Shown: one piece after another, positions 43,281 to 51,802 of the stretch
How positions within the stretch are numbered: the first letter of the stretch is position 1
Layout: each line of letters begins with the position of its first letter
Assembly (NCBI RefSeq): GCF_000014065.1
Contig: NC_008044.1
Span: 1,945,501 to 2,009,500, forward strand
Reading direction: 5' to 3'
Origin: Ruegeria sp. TM1040
GTDB lineage: Bacteria; Pseudomonadota; Alphaproteobacteria; Rhodobacterales; Rhodobacteraceae
Length of the DNA stretch: 64,000 bases
Program-made: the position numbers and the translations under genes
Notes under the pieces: generated by a model
The model's input: the letters and a program-made list of their open reading frames with translations, nothing else
What the model was told of the DNA's origin: nothing
Databases searched by the model: none

Positions 43281-44862
43281 CGCGCGACCGCTTTTCTCTG
43301 ATCTTACCCTTCATCTGCAATCCGGACGGATGGGTCTTGTCGGCCGAAACGGCTCTGGCAAGACAACACTTCTGCGTCTGATTGCAGGCGACCTGCCCCC
43401 TGAGGGCGGGCGCGTACAGGTCTCTGGCCGTCTGGGATGGATGCGACAGGAGGTGGCCAGCGCGGCGCATCTCACGGTGGCTGATCTCTTTGGGGTAGCC
43501 CCTGCCCTTGCGCGGTTGCGGCGTATCGAGCGCGGCGTGGCCACGGACACCGACCTGGCCGAGGCAGATTGGACGCTGCCCGCGCGCATTGAGGCAGCCT
43601 TGCAACGCTGCGGGGTGTCCGTCGCGCCAGAAGAGCCGCTCGCGCCGCTTTCGGGAGGGCAGCGCACGCGTGTGGCGCTGGCCGCGCAGATCTTTCAGGC
43701 ACCCGATATTCTGCTTCTGGATGAGCCCACAAACACGCTTGATGCCGAGGGGCGCGCCATGGTGCGGAGGCTGCTGCGCGACTGGCGCGGCCTTGCGCTG
43801 GTGGTGAGCCATGATCGCGCTGTTTTGGAAGAGATGGACGCGATCGTGGAGCTGCGGGCGGGTGGCGCCCAGCGCTATGCAGGCCCTTACAGCCAGTATC
43901 GCGCCGAGCGGGACATGGAGCTGGCTGCGGCCTATCAGGACCTTCATGAGGCCGAGAAGACCCGCAAGGAAACCATGCGCCGCGCCCAGGACGCCACAGA
44001 GCGCAAGGCCCGGCGCGACAGCCAAGGCCGGGCGGCGCGGGCGTCAGGAAGTCAGCCCAAGGTGTTGCTGGACAAGGCAAAAGAACGTGCCGAGGCCTCC
44101 AAGGGAGCGGGCGTTCGGCTGCGCGAGGCCCGGCGCACCGAGGCCGAGGCCGCCCTTGCTGATGCGCGTGAGCGCATAGAGGTGCTTGAACCGATCCAGA
44201 TGGAGATCCCCGCAACCGGCCTGCGGAACCAGACGCGCCTCGTCGCGCTGCAGCACATCACCGCGGGCTATGGCCCCCATACGGTTTTGCGGGATTTTTC
44301 ACTGGAGATCACCGGGCCGGAGCGGATCGCCGTGATGGGCCCCAATGGCTGTGGCAAGACCACGCTGTTGTCACTGATCCTCGGACATCTTGAGCCACAC
44401 GCCGGGCACATCACGCGCCCGGCAGAGGCGGCACTGCTGGATCAGCATCTGAGCCTCTTGAAGAGCGACGAGACGCTCTTGGAAAATTACCTTCGGCTCA
44501 ACCCCGGTGTGGGAGCGCAGGATGCCCATGCGGCGCTGGCGCGGTTTCGGTTTCGCGCCTCCGAGGCGCTGTGGCAGGCCGCGGCGCTCAGTAGCGGGCA
44601 GCGGCTTCGGGCGGGGCTCGCCTGCACGCTGGCACGTCCAACTCCGCCGCCGCTTCTGGTGCTGGACGAGCCGACCAATCACCTTGATTTTGAGGGGCTG
44701 GAGGCACTGGAGGCGGCGCTTTTGGGGTATGACGGTGCGCTCATCGTGGTGAGCCACGACAGCGCGTTCCTTGACCGGATCGCTCTCACCCGCCGCCTCG
44801 TGCTGCCGTCTCAGCGCTCGGGCAGCGGGATAAATTCACTGTCATCGCCCGGTGGCAGCTGA
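43225..44862 (+). CDS. ABC-F family ATPase (Uup/EttA type)
   Basis: A 545-residue soluble protein with two ABC cassettes and no membrane segment, the ABC-F type that binds ribosomes and rescues or regulates translation; some give antibiotic resistance. Cassette 1: Walker A VGRNGSGKTT, signature PLSGGQRTRVAL, Walker B LLLDEPTNTLD, VVSHD. The inter-domain linker (about residues 215-330) is helical and highly charged (EKTRKETMRRAQDATERKAR). Cassette 2: Walker A MGPNGCGKTT, signature LSSGQRLRAG, Walker B LVLDEPTNHLDFE. Start ATG 43225 lies inside the leader frame. The last 17 codons overlap the convergent pirin gene by 52 bp. Confidence 0.92.
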   Translation: MSSPSACVLLDGLRWSAADARPLFSDLTLHLQSGRMGLVGRNGSGKTTLLRLIAGDLPPEGGRVQVSGRLGWMRQEVASAAHLTVADLFGVAPALARLRRIERGVATDTDLAEADWTLPARIEAALQRCGVSVAPEEPLAPLSGGQRTRVALAAQIFQAPDILLLDEPTNTLDAEGRAMVRRLLRDWRGLALVVSHDRAVLEEMDAIVELRAGGAQRYAGPYSQYRAERDMELAAAYQDLHEAEKTRKETMRRAQDATERKARRDSQGRAARASGSQPKVLLDKAKERAEASKGAGVRLREARRTEAEAALADARERIEVLEPIQMEIPATGLRNQTRLVALQHITAGYGPHTVLRDFSLEITGPERIAVMGPNGCGKTTLLSLILGHLEPHAGHITRPAEAALLDQHLSLLKSDETLLENYLRLNPGVGAQDAHAALARFRFRASEALWQAAALSSGQRLRAGLACTLARPTPPPLLVLDEPTNHLDFEGLEALEAALLGYDGALIVVSHDSAFLDRIALTRRLVLPSQRSGSGINSLSSPGGS

Positions 44863-45752
44863 AAGCGGGGATTGCTGGCAAAATCGCCGCGCGCCCAGGC
44901 CTGTTTGGCCTCTTCGATCTTCTCCTTGGAGGAGGCGACGAAGTTCCACCAGATGTGGCGCGGCCCGCCCATGGTCTCACCGCCGAGCGCCATCAGCCGC
45001 GCGCCTTCGGGACCTGCGGTGACCGTGATCGCATCACCGGGGCGAAAGACCATCATCTGCCCGGCGCCAAAGGTCTGGCCTGCGATCTCGACTGCACCAC
45101 GGGTGATATACAGCCCGCGGTCCTCGTGGTTGTCGGGCATCGGCAGCTTTGCCCCCGCCTCCAGGATCACGTCCGCGTAGAAGGTTTCCGAGTGCATGGT
45201 GACAGGCGCGGTCTCTCCCCAGGCGGTGCCGAGGATCAGGCGCACCTCTTTGCCTTCCCCCAGCAGATGCGGCAGGGCTTCTTTGCCGTGATGCTCAAAC
45301 ACTGGCGCCATGTCTTCCTTGTTTTCCGGCAGCGCGATCCAGGTCTGGATGCCAAAGAGGCTGCTCTGGCCCTTGCGGGTGGCTTCCGAGGTGCGCTCGG
45401 AATGGGTGACGCCGTTGCCAGCCACCATCCAGTTCACCTCGCCCGGATAGATCATCTGATGGGTGCCGAGGCTGTCGCGATGCTCAAACTCACCCTGATA
45501 GAGGTAGGTTACGGTGCCAAGGCCGATGTGAGGGTGCGGGCGCACGTCGATGCCCGCGCCGGTGAGGAATTCTGCCGGACCCATCTGATCAAAGAAGATG
45601 AACGGCCCCACCATCTGCCGCCGGGGCGCAGGCAGGGCGCGGCGCACTTCGAAACCACCGATGTCGCGCGCGCGGGGCACCACCAGCGTCTCGATACTGT
45701 CGAGATTGCCCGCTTCGGGGCACATGGGTTCAAGTGTCGGGTTCCAGCTCAT
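44811..45752 (-). CDS. Pirin family protein
   Basis: A 313-residue bicupin of the pirin (YhhW/YhaK) family. The metal-binding N-terminal cupin has RPHPHIGLGTVTYLYQGEF and HRDSLGTHQMIYPGEVNWM, with the three His and a Glu that hold Fe; the motif VTHSER follows. The C-terminal cupin contains YADVILEAGAKLPMPDN and the C-terminal pirin_C domain ends NPRFQLPPGDDSEFIPLPER. Family members act as quercetinase-like dioxygenases or regulatory proteins. AGGAAAGGACAGATCC precedes the ATG. It converges on the ABC-F gene with a 52-bp 3' overlap. Confidence 0.93.
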   Translation of the reverse strand: MSWNPTLEPMCPEAGNLDSIETLVVPRARDIGGFEVRRALPAPRRQMVGPFIFFDQMGPAEFLTGAGIDVRPHPHIGLGTVTYLYQGEFEHRDSLGTHQMIYPGEVNWMVAGNGVTHSERTSEATRKGQSSLFGIQTWIALPENKEDMAPVFEHHGKEALPHLLGEGKEVRLILGTAWGETAPVTMHSETFYADVILEAGAKLPMPDNHEDRGLYITRGAVEIAGQTFGAGQMMVFRPGDAITVTAGPEGARLMALGGETMGGPRHIWWNFVASSKEKIEEAKQAWARGDFASNPRFQLPPGDDSEFIPLPER

Positions 45753-45844
45753 GGATCTGTCCTTTCCTCGCCGCTTTCCTTCAAGCTAGGCGAAAGACAG
45801 CGTTCTGGCAGCCCTTTGCTTTTGCACAGGGTCTGCGCAGGGTC

Positions 45845-46474
45845 TCACATCAGCGCGAGCTTGACCGCAAGCGCCAGCATGACCACGCCGATCAGCGCGT
45901 CCAGCACCTGCCACGCGCGGGGGCGGGCAAAGATCGGTGCCAGCAGCCGCGCTCCATACCCGAGCGTGAAAAAGAACACAAAAGAGGCCGTCACCGCACC
46001 AAGGCCAAAGACCCAGGCCGGCGTATATTGCGCCGAGATCGCGCCCAGCAGCACAACCGTGTCGAGATAGACATGCGGATTGAGCCAGGTGAAGGCGAGG
46101 CAGGTCAGAACCGCTGGCCAGAGCGCGGTCTGAACCCCCTGCCCCTCGGTCGAAAGCGCAGCCCCGCCCGTCCACGCCGAGCGCAGCGACCGCAGCCCGT
46201 AGCCGGTCAGGAACAGCGCGCCGCCGATGCGCATCACGGGCTCGAACCACGGCAACGCAGAGGTCAGCGTCCCAAAGCCCGCAACCCCCGCCGTGATCAG
46301 CAGCGCATCCGACAGAGCGCAGGTCAGCACGATTGGCAAGACATGCTGGCCGCGTATCCCCTGCCGCAGCACAAAAGCGTTCTGCGCGCCAATCGCAAGG
46401 ATGAGGCTGAAGCCAAGGCCAAAGCCTGCCATCAGAATTGGCAGCATGTCTGGGGTCATCGGGAGGGGCTGCAT
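45845..46474 (-). CDS. argO: LysE/ArgO family amino-acid exporter
   Basis: A 209-residue inner-membrane exporter of arginine and lysine with six hydrophobic segments. MAGFGLGFSLILAIGAQNAF VL (helix 1 with the GAQN motif) and the helix-4 region LTCLAFTWLNPHVYLDTVVL with the NPHVYLDT motif are diagnostic for LysE/ArgO. It is divergent from an ArgP/LysG-type LysR regulator across 109 bp, the usual pairing in which ArgP bound to Arg or Lys activates the exporter. Two ATGs (MQPLPMTPDML) are possible starts. Confidence 0.92.
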   Translation of the reverse strand: MQPLPMTPDMLPILMAGFGLGFSLILAIGAQNAFVLRQGIRGQHVLPIVLTCALSDALLITAGVAGFGTLTSALPWFEPVMRIGGALFLTGYGLRSLRSAWTGGAALSTEGQGVQTALWPAVLTCLAFTWLNPHVYLDTVVLLGAISAQYTPAWVFGLGAVTASFVFFFTLGYGARLLAPIFARPRAWQVLDALIGVVMLALAVKLALM

Positions 46475-46583
46475 GGCGTCTGTCCTTTGGGCTGTGTGCG
46501 CCGCAGTCCTGCGGCTGCCTTTGACTAACCAGCCGGGGTGGCGTAATCAAATTAAAGATACTGTGGCATATTAAGACTGGCTA

Positions 46584-47504
46584 ATGCGATACGATCCCCT
46601 TCAACTGGCGGCTCTTTCGGCGGTGCTCGACCTTGGCAGCTTTGATGCGGCCTCGGCGGCGCTTGGGGTGACACCCTCGGCGATCTCACAGCGGATCAAG
46701 GCGCTGGAGGATCGCATCGGCACGCCCCTCGTCAATCGCTCAAGCCCTTGCACTGGCACAGAAACCGGGCTTCGGATTGCCAAACATGCAGAGGATGTCG
46801 CGCTCCTTGAGCGTCGCCTTAGCCGGGACTTGTCGCTCGAGGGCGCCGAAACACCCGCGCGGCTCAAGCTGGCGGTCAATGCGGACAGTCTTGCGACCTG
46901 GTTTGTCGAGGCGATGGTAGCGGCGGGGGATGTGCTGTTTGATCTTGTGATCGACGATCAGGACCACAGCACCGACTGGCTGCGCCGCGGGGTGGTCTCG
47001 GCGGCGGTCAGCGCCGAGCCGCGTCCGGTTGCGGGCTGCGATGTGCATGCGCTTGGGCATCTGCGCTATGTCGCAACGGCCAGCCCCGCCTATATGGCGC
47101 GCTGGTTTCCGGGTGGCGTGACGCCAGAGACCGCAAGCGTCGCGCCCTGCATGGTGTTCAACGCAAAGGATCGGCTGCAACACCGCTGGCTTGCGCGCCA
47201 TGTCGCCCCCGGCCTCACACCGCCCTCACATGCGTTGTCATCGACGCAGGCCTTTCTCGATGCGGCGGCCGCGGGGCTCGGCTGGGGCATGAACCCCGAG
47301 ACACTGGCCGAACCGCATCTGGCCTCTGGTGCCCTGGTCGAACTGATCCCACAGAGCCCGCTTGAAACACCACTCTATTGGCATGTGAGTCGGATCATGG
47401 CCCCCGCGCTTGTAGAGATCACCCAAGCCGTGCGCCGTGCTGCCAGCGCCAATCTGCATCCGCCCCCAAAGGCCTCCAACGCGCGTGCTGGCCGTGGCGG
47501 GTGA
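46584..47504 (+). CDS. argP: LysR-type regulator ArgP/LysG
   Basis: A 306-residue LysR-family regulator (ArgP/IciA/LysG subgroup). The N-terminal winged helix-turn-helix opens DPLQLAALSAVLDLGSFDAA and has SAISQRIKALEDRIGTPLVN, the family hallmark. The effector domain includes LAVNADSLATWFVEAM, typical of ArgP rather than other LysR proteins. It would sense lysine or arginine and control the divergent exporter gene. The linker RSSPCTGTETGLRIAKHAED is normal. Confidence 0.92.
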   Translation: MRYDPLQLAALSAVLDLGSFDAASAALGVTPSAISQRIKALEDRIGTPLVNRSSPCTGTETGLRIAKHAEDVALLERRLSRDLSLEGAETPARLKLAVNADSLATWFVEAMVAAGDVLFDLVIDDQDHSTDWLRRGVVSAAVSAEPRPVAGCDVHALGHLRYVATASPAYMARWFPGGVTPETASVAPCMVFNAKDRLQHRWLARHVAPGLTPPSHALSSTQAFLDAAAAGLGWGMNPETLAEPHLASGALVELIPQSPLETPLYWHVSRIMAPALVEITQAVRRAASANLHPPPKASNARAGRGG

Positions 47505-47524
47505 GTTGATGCTAGGCTTGGCCT

Positions 47525-48382
47525 ATGCTGTCAGTGCCCCACCTCCCCAAAGGATCGTTTGCCCATAGCGTCTGGCTGCATCTGGTGTTGCCGCGTGCCG
47601 CAGTTCTTGCCGCGCTCTGGGCCATGAATCAGAGCCTGCAGCTGCCGATCTGGCTGGTCTACCCGGCAGCGGTTCTGGATGCGGGGTTTCTGGTCTGGCA
47701 GCTCTGGCGTTATCATCAGGCCGCCGAAGCCCATATCCGCGACACCGGCGCAATGGCGCCGAGTTGGGGCGGGTATCTGCTGTGTCTGCTGGCGCTGTTA
47801 TCAAGCGCAACCCTCTGGTGGGACACGGTTTTGATCGCCAACATGCCGCCCCCCGAGGAACAGCACAGCGAACAGATGCGCCGGGCGCGCGAAGCGCTGT
47901 ATCAACTCACCCTCAGCGCCGATGGGCGCACAGTGCAATTTGAGGGCGAGATCACCTATGGGCTGAAGGCGCGGCTGGCGCAGATCGTAGAGAACGCTCC
48001 GGATCTGCGCGTGATCCATCTCGGCAGTCCGGGTGGGCATGTCTTTGAAGCGCGCGGTGCGGCGCAGGTGATCATGGGCGCGGGTCTCGAGACAACGGTG
48101 AGTGAAGCCTGCAGTTCGGCCTGCACGCTTTTGTTCATGGCCGGAACACGGCGCCACCTCGACCCGCAGGCGCGGCTCGGGTTTCACGGCTACGGCCTCA
48201 GTGAATGGGTGCATTTACCCGGCTATGACATTGATGCGGCGCAGGAAAAAGACCGCGTCTTCTTTTTGGCGCAGGGAATGCAGCCCGGGTTTGCGGCGCG
48301 GATCTTTGACCGCCCCCCCGAAGAGATGTGGTACCCCGATCATGCTGAACTGCGCGCCGCAGGGGTTCTAACGTCCCCGTAG
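47525..48382 (+). CDS. Membrane-anchored ClpP/crotonase-fold periplasmic protein
   Basis: A 285-residue protein with three hydrophobic segments in the first 110 residues (VLAALWAMNQSLQLPIWLVY, VLDAGFLVWQLW, YLLCLLALLSSATLWW), then a soluble domain. That domain has DLRVIHLGSPGGHVFEARGA (about residues 155-175), the SPGG oxyanion loop of ClpP-like serine proteases, and VSEACSSACTLLFMAGTRRH (about 190-210), where the Ser-Ala-Cys-Thr segment occupies the nucleophile position. It resembles the COG3904 predicted periplasmic proteins. The start ATG follows argP by 20 bp. Whether it is an active protease is not known; the catalytic Ser is a reasonable guess. Confidence 0.75.
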   Translation: MLSVPHLPKGSFAHSVWLHLVLPRAAVLAALWAMNQSLQLPIWLVYPAAVLDAGFLVWQLWRYHQAAEAHIRDTGAMAPSWGGYLLCLLALLSSATLWWDTVLIANMPPPEEQHSEQMRRAREALYQLTLSADGRTVQFEGEITYGLKARLAQIVENAPDLRVIHLGSPGGHVFEARGAAQVIMGAGLETTVSEACSSACTLLFMAGTRRHLDPQARLGFHGYGLSEWVHLPGYDIDAAQEKDRVFFLAQGMQPGFAARIFDRPPEEMWYPDHAELRAAGVLTSP

Positions 48383-48556
48383 AACACCGCTGCGCGAGCG
48401 AAACAACCACGCATGAAGGGCCCCTTAGGAGGATCCAGAGGCAGATCTGCGGGGACGCGGTTCCGTCCCCCACCCCGCGAGGCGCGCGTCTTTTCACTCG
48501 TGCCTGTTCACTCAAGGCAAGGATCGCGATGCCCCCGACCGGCACAGGCCACCCAG

Positions 48557-48593
48557 AAAAGAAAACGGCCCCACGCCTGAAAACGTGGGGCCG
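48557..48593 (-). terminator. Terminator of yebC
   Basis: On the minus strand a perfect 10-bp stem (48566-48575 with 48584-48593, cggccccacg) is followed by T-rich sequence (gaaaagaaaa on the plus strand). It lies 27 bp past the yebC stop. Confidence 0.9.
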
Positions 48594-48620
48594 GTATCAC
48601 AAGCCTGCCTGATCCCAAGA

Positions 48621-49361
48621 TCAGAGCTGGGCCATCACCTCGTCGGAGGCCTCAAAGTTGGTGGTCACGCGCTGCACATCATCGTCGTCTTCCAGCGCAT
48701 CCACCAGTTTCATCAGCTTTTGCATGCCTTCGAGATCAAGCTCGGTGGTGGTGGTGGGCTTCCAGATCAGCTTGGTGCTCTCGGATTCGCCAAGCTCCGC
48801 CTCAAGCGCGTTGGACACCTCGTTGAGGTCGGTATCCGCGCAGAAAATCACATGCCCGTCTTCAGAACTTTCCACATCCTCGGCGCCCGCTTCGATTGCG
48901 GCCATCATCACCGTGTCCGCATCGCCCACAGAGGCTGGATAGGTCACTTCGCCCTTGCGTTCGAACATGAAGCCGACAGAGCCGGTTTCACCGAGGTTGC
49001 CGCCGTTCTTGGAGAAGGTCGAGCGCACGGTGGAGGCGGTGCGGTTCTTGTTGTCGGTCATGGTCTCGACGATCACTGCGACACCATTGGGGCCGTAACC
49101 CTCGTAGCGGATCTCGTCGTAGTTCTCCGCATCGCCCCCGGTCGCCTTCTTGATGGCGCGGTCGATCACGTCCTTGGGCACGGAGTTCGACTTGGCTTCC
49201 TTCACAGCAAGGCGCAGGCGCGGGTTCTTTTCAGGGTCCGGGTCGCCCATTTTGGCGGCGACGGTGATTTCTTTGGAAAGTTTGGAGAAGAGCTTGGACC
49301 GCGCAGCATCCTGGCGACCTTTACGGTGCTGGATGTTTGCCCATTTGGAATGGCCTGCCAT
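48621..49361 (-). CDS. yebC: YebC/PmpR family translation/transcription factor
   Basis: A 246-residue protein of the YebC/TACO1 family, reported to help ribosomes through polyproline stretches and earlier annotated as a DNA-binding regulator. It opens [20 protein letters not shown], the universally conserved N-terminus, and includes [31 protein letters not shown] and the end [11 protein letters not shown]. Length and motifs are canonical. Single-gene unit with its own terminator. Confidence 0.97.
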   Translation of the reverse strand: MAGHSKWANIQHRKGRQDAARSKLFSKLSKEITVAAKMGDPDPEKNPRLRLAVKEAKSNSVPKDVIDRAIKKATGGDAENYDEIRYEGYGPNGVAVIVETMTDNKNRTASTVRSTFSKNGGNLGETGSVGFMFERKGEVTYPASVGDADTVMMAAIEAGAEDVESSEDGHVIFCADTDLNEVSNALEAELGESESTKLIWKPTTTTELDLEGMQKLMKLVDALEDDDDVQRVTTNFEASDEVMAQL

Positions 49362-49822
49362 GGTGCATCCTGTGTTTTGATTTCAGAAACTGGCGCTCAT
49401 ATAGCCTCTGAGAGCGCAGGCTTTCAAGCGCGGGCTGTTTTTCTTCTGCGCGCATCCCGATTTCCGGCCCCATAGACGGGCCGCGACACTGCTGCGTCCA
49501 GGGCTCAAGCCCCGTCGGTCGCATCGTGCAGGGACCACTGCCTCTTTCACGCAGAGTATCGTCGGCGATGCGATCTTTCTCCGCCCCCCTACCGAACGCC
49601 GCCTCAGCCGCATGGCGTGGATCAAGGGGCGCGCCGCGACATACCAAGGCGAGAGCGTTCCAGAGATTTTGGGCGCGACGCATCGGGCCAGTCAGATCAT
49701 GCCCTAGAGGGAAGCCACCAGAGTAAACTATTGATTTTCCATGCATGAGGCTGCACTTCTGTTCTGAGACACGCGACATCCGAGCTTCTTCGGTGGCGTA
49801 TCACGATGCGGCGGAGCCCCGA
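49362..49822. other. Divergent gene-free region
   Basis: 461 bp between divergent yebC and the SLC13-type permease gene. I see no convincing gene, repeat or hairpin. The first 100 bp must contain the yebC promoter; the segment from about 49690 (agtaaactattgattttcc) is more AT-rich and may be the permease promoter. Confidence 0.5.
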
Positions 49823-51598
49823 ATGACATTGGATCAAACCCTGCTTTTTGGCCTCTTTGCGACCGTGTTCGGCCTGCTGCTCTGGGGCAGGTTTCGCTAT
49901 GATCTGGTGGCCTTTGGCGCACTGATGGTGGCGGTGGTCCTGGGGCTGGTGAAGGCCGAAGATGCCTTTGCGGGCTTTGGTCATCCGGCCACCCTGGTGG
50001 TGGCGCTGGTGCTTGTGGTGTCGGCCGGGCTGGTGAAATCCGGGGCCGTGCATCTTATCACCCGGACACTGGTGGACCAGAGCCGGGCGCTTGGCGCGCA
50101 TATTGCGCTGATGGGCAGCGTGGGCGCGGTCTTGTCGGCCTTTATGAACAATGTGGCCGCTCTTGCGCTCTTGATGCCAGTGGACATCCAGACGGCACGC
50201 AAGGCAGGGCGCACGCCAGGTCAGAGCCTCATGCCCTTGTCCTTTGCCACCATTCTTGGCGGCATGGCGACGCTGATCGGCACCCCGCCCAATATCATCA
50301 TCGCCAGCATCCGCCATGACACGTTGGGCGAACCGTTCAAGATGTTCGATTTTGCCCCCGTGGGGTTGGCGGCGGCAGCGGCGGGGCTGGCCTTTGTGGC
50401 GCTGGTGGGCTGGCGGCTGATCCCGGATCGTTCGGGCGCGGCGGGCGCCACCGAGAGCCAGCTTGCCCCCTATATCGCAGAGCTGACAGTGCCAGAAGAC
50501 AGCGATCTGATTGGCCAGCGGCTTGGCAGTCTGGATCCGGAAGCCGAGAAGGCCGATGTGGCCATCCTGGGGCTGATCCGCGGCGGGCAACGTCGCTATG
50601 GCCGGGCAGCGGGGGCGCTACTGCAGGCGGGCGATACCATCGTGCTGGAGGCCACCCCGGATGCGCTGGATGAATTCCGCGCCACGCTCAAACTCGATTT
50701 TTCCGATGCCGCGCGCGAAGAAAAGCTGAAGGCTGCGGGCGAAGGGCTCGAGCTGATCGAGGTGGTGGTGCCAGAATATTCCCGTATTGCGGGCCGCAGC
50801 GCGCAGGGCGTCGGACTCGCCTGGCGCCAGAGCGCGGTACTCCTTGGCATTGCGCGTCAGGGCGAGCGGCTGACCAAACATTTGCGCCAGACCGAAGTGG
50901 CGCCCGGAGACATCCTGCTGATCCTCTGCCCGCGCGATCGCGGGGCAGAGGTTGCAGAGTGGTTGGGCTGTCTGCCACTCGCGGCACGCGGTCTTTCGGT
51001 GACGGCCAATGACAAGACCTGGTGGGCAATCGGGCTCTTTGCCGCGGCGGTTCTGGCGGCGTCGGTGGGGCTGGTCTATCTGCCGGTGGCGCTGGGACTG
51101 GTTGCGATTGGCTATGTCTTGCTAAAGATCCTGCCTGTGGCAGAGATCTATGACCATGTGGAATGGCCTGTGGTGGTGCTCTTGGGGTCGATGATCCCGC
51201 TGGGACAAGCACTCGAAACGTCAGGCGGCACCGAGCTTCTGGCCCATGGGCTTGTTGAGCTGACCACAGGGCTGCCCGCCTGGGCGATCCTGACAGTGCT
51301 GATGGTGGTGACAATGACGCTGTCGGATGTGCTCAACAACACGGCGACCGCGATTGTGGCGGCGCCGGTGGGGATCTCCATGGCTCAGGCGCTGAATGTG
51401 TCGCCCGACCCCTTCCTGATGGCGGTTGCGGTGGCGGCCTCGGCGGCTTTCCTCACCCCCATCGGCCATAAGAACAACACGTTGGTGCTTGGCCCCGGCG
51501 GCTATAAGTTCGGCGATTACTGGCGGATGGGGCTGCCGCTCGAGATCCTTGTGATCGCGGTCTCGATCCCAGCGATCCTGTTCTTCTGGCCCCTCTGA
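49823..51598 (+). CDS. SLC13/DASS-type permease with RCK_C domains
   Basis: A 591-residue permease of the ArsB/NhaD-DASS group. Helices flank two cytosolic RCK_C (TrkA-C) domains at about residues 205-370 (AELTVPEDSDLIGQRLGSLD and VVPEYSRIAGRSAQGVGLAW). MNNVAALALLMPV and the hairpin signature TLIGTPPNIIIASI (SNT-like motif) lie in the first half; the second repeat has LSDVLNNTATAIVAAPVG and AFLTPIGHKNNTLVLGPGGY. Substrates of such proteins are sulfate or dicarboxylates; not decidable here. ATG 49823 chosen: it follows gcggagccccga and begins TLDQTLLFGLFATVFGLLLW. Confidence 0.9.
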   Translation: MTLDQTLLFGLFATVFGLLLWGRFRYDLVAFGALMVAVVLGLVKAEDAFAGFGHPATLVVALVLVVSAGLVKSGAVHLITRTLVDQSRALGAHIALMGSVGAVLSAFMNNVAALALLMPVDIQTARKAGRTPGQSLMPLSFATILGGMATLIGTPPNIIIASIRHDTLGEPFKMFDFAPVGLAAAAAGLAFVALVGWRLIPDRSGAAGATESQLAPYIAELTVPEDSDLIGQRLGSLDPEAEKADVAILGLIRGGQRRYGRAAGALLQAGDTIVLEATPDALDEFRATLKLDFSDAAREEKLKAAGEGLELIEVVVPEYSRIAGRSAQGVGLAWRQSAVLLGIARQGERLTKHLRQTEVAPGDILLILCPRDRGAEVAEWLGCLPLAARGLSVTANDKTWWAIGLFAAAVLAASVGLVYLPVALGLVAIGYVLLKILPVAEIYDHVEWPVVVLLGSMIPLGQALETSGGTELLAHGLVELTTGLPAWAILTVLMVVTMTLSDVLNNTATAIVAAPVGISMAQALNVSPDPFLMAVAVAASAAFLTPIGHKNNTLVLGPGGYKFGDYWRMGLPLEILVIAVSIPAILFFWPL

Positions 51599-51802
51599 AG
51601 CGCCCCAAGCACGCCGCGCGATGCGCGCCCCGCTGCCGAGGGTCTGAGGCACGCCTCACGACCGGCGACGGCGTGCCCTTGGCCGGGGTGTCCCATCACA
51701 CCATGCGTTGCCCTTGCGGCAGCCCCACACGCAAAGATTGCGCGACTGGCCGCCTTGCGCCTAGGCTCTGGAGGAAAGGCACGCCACTGAAGGAGGAGCG
51801 CC

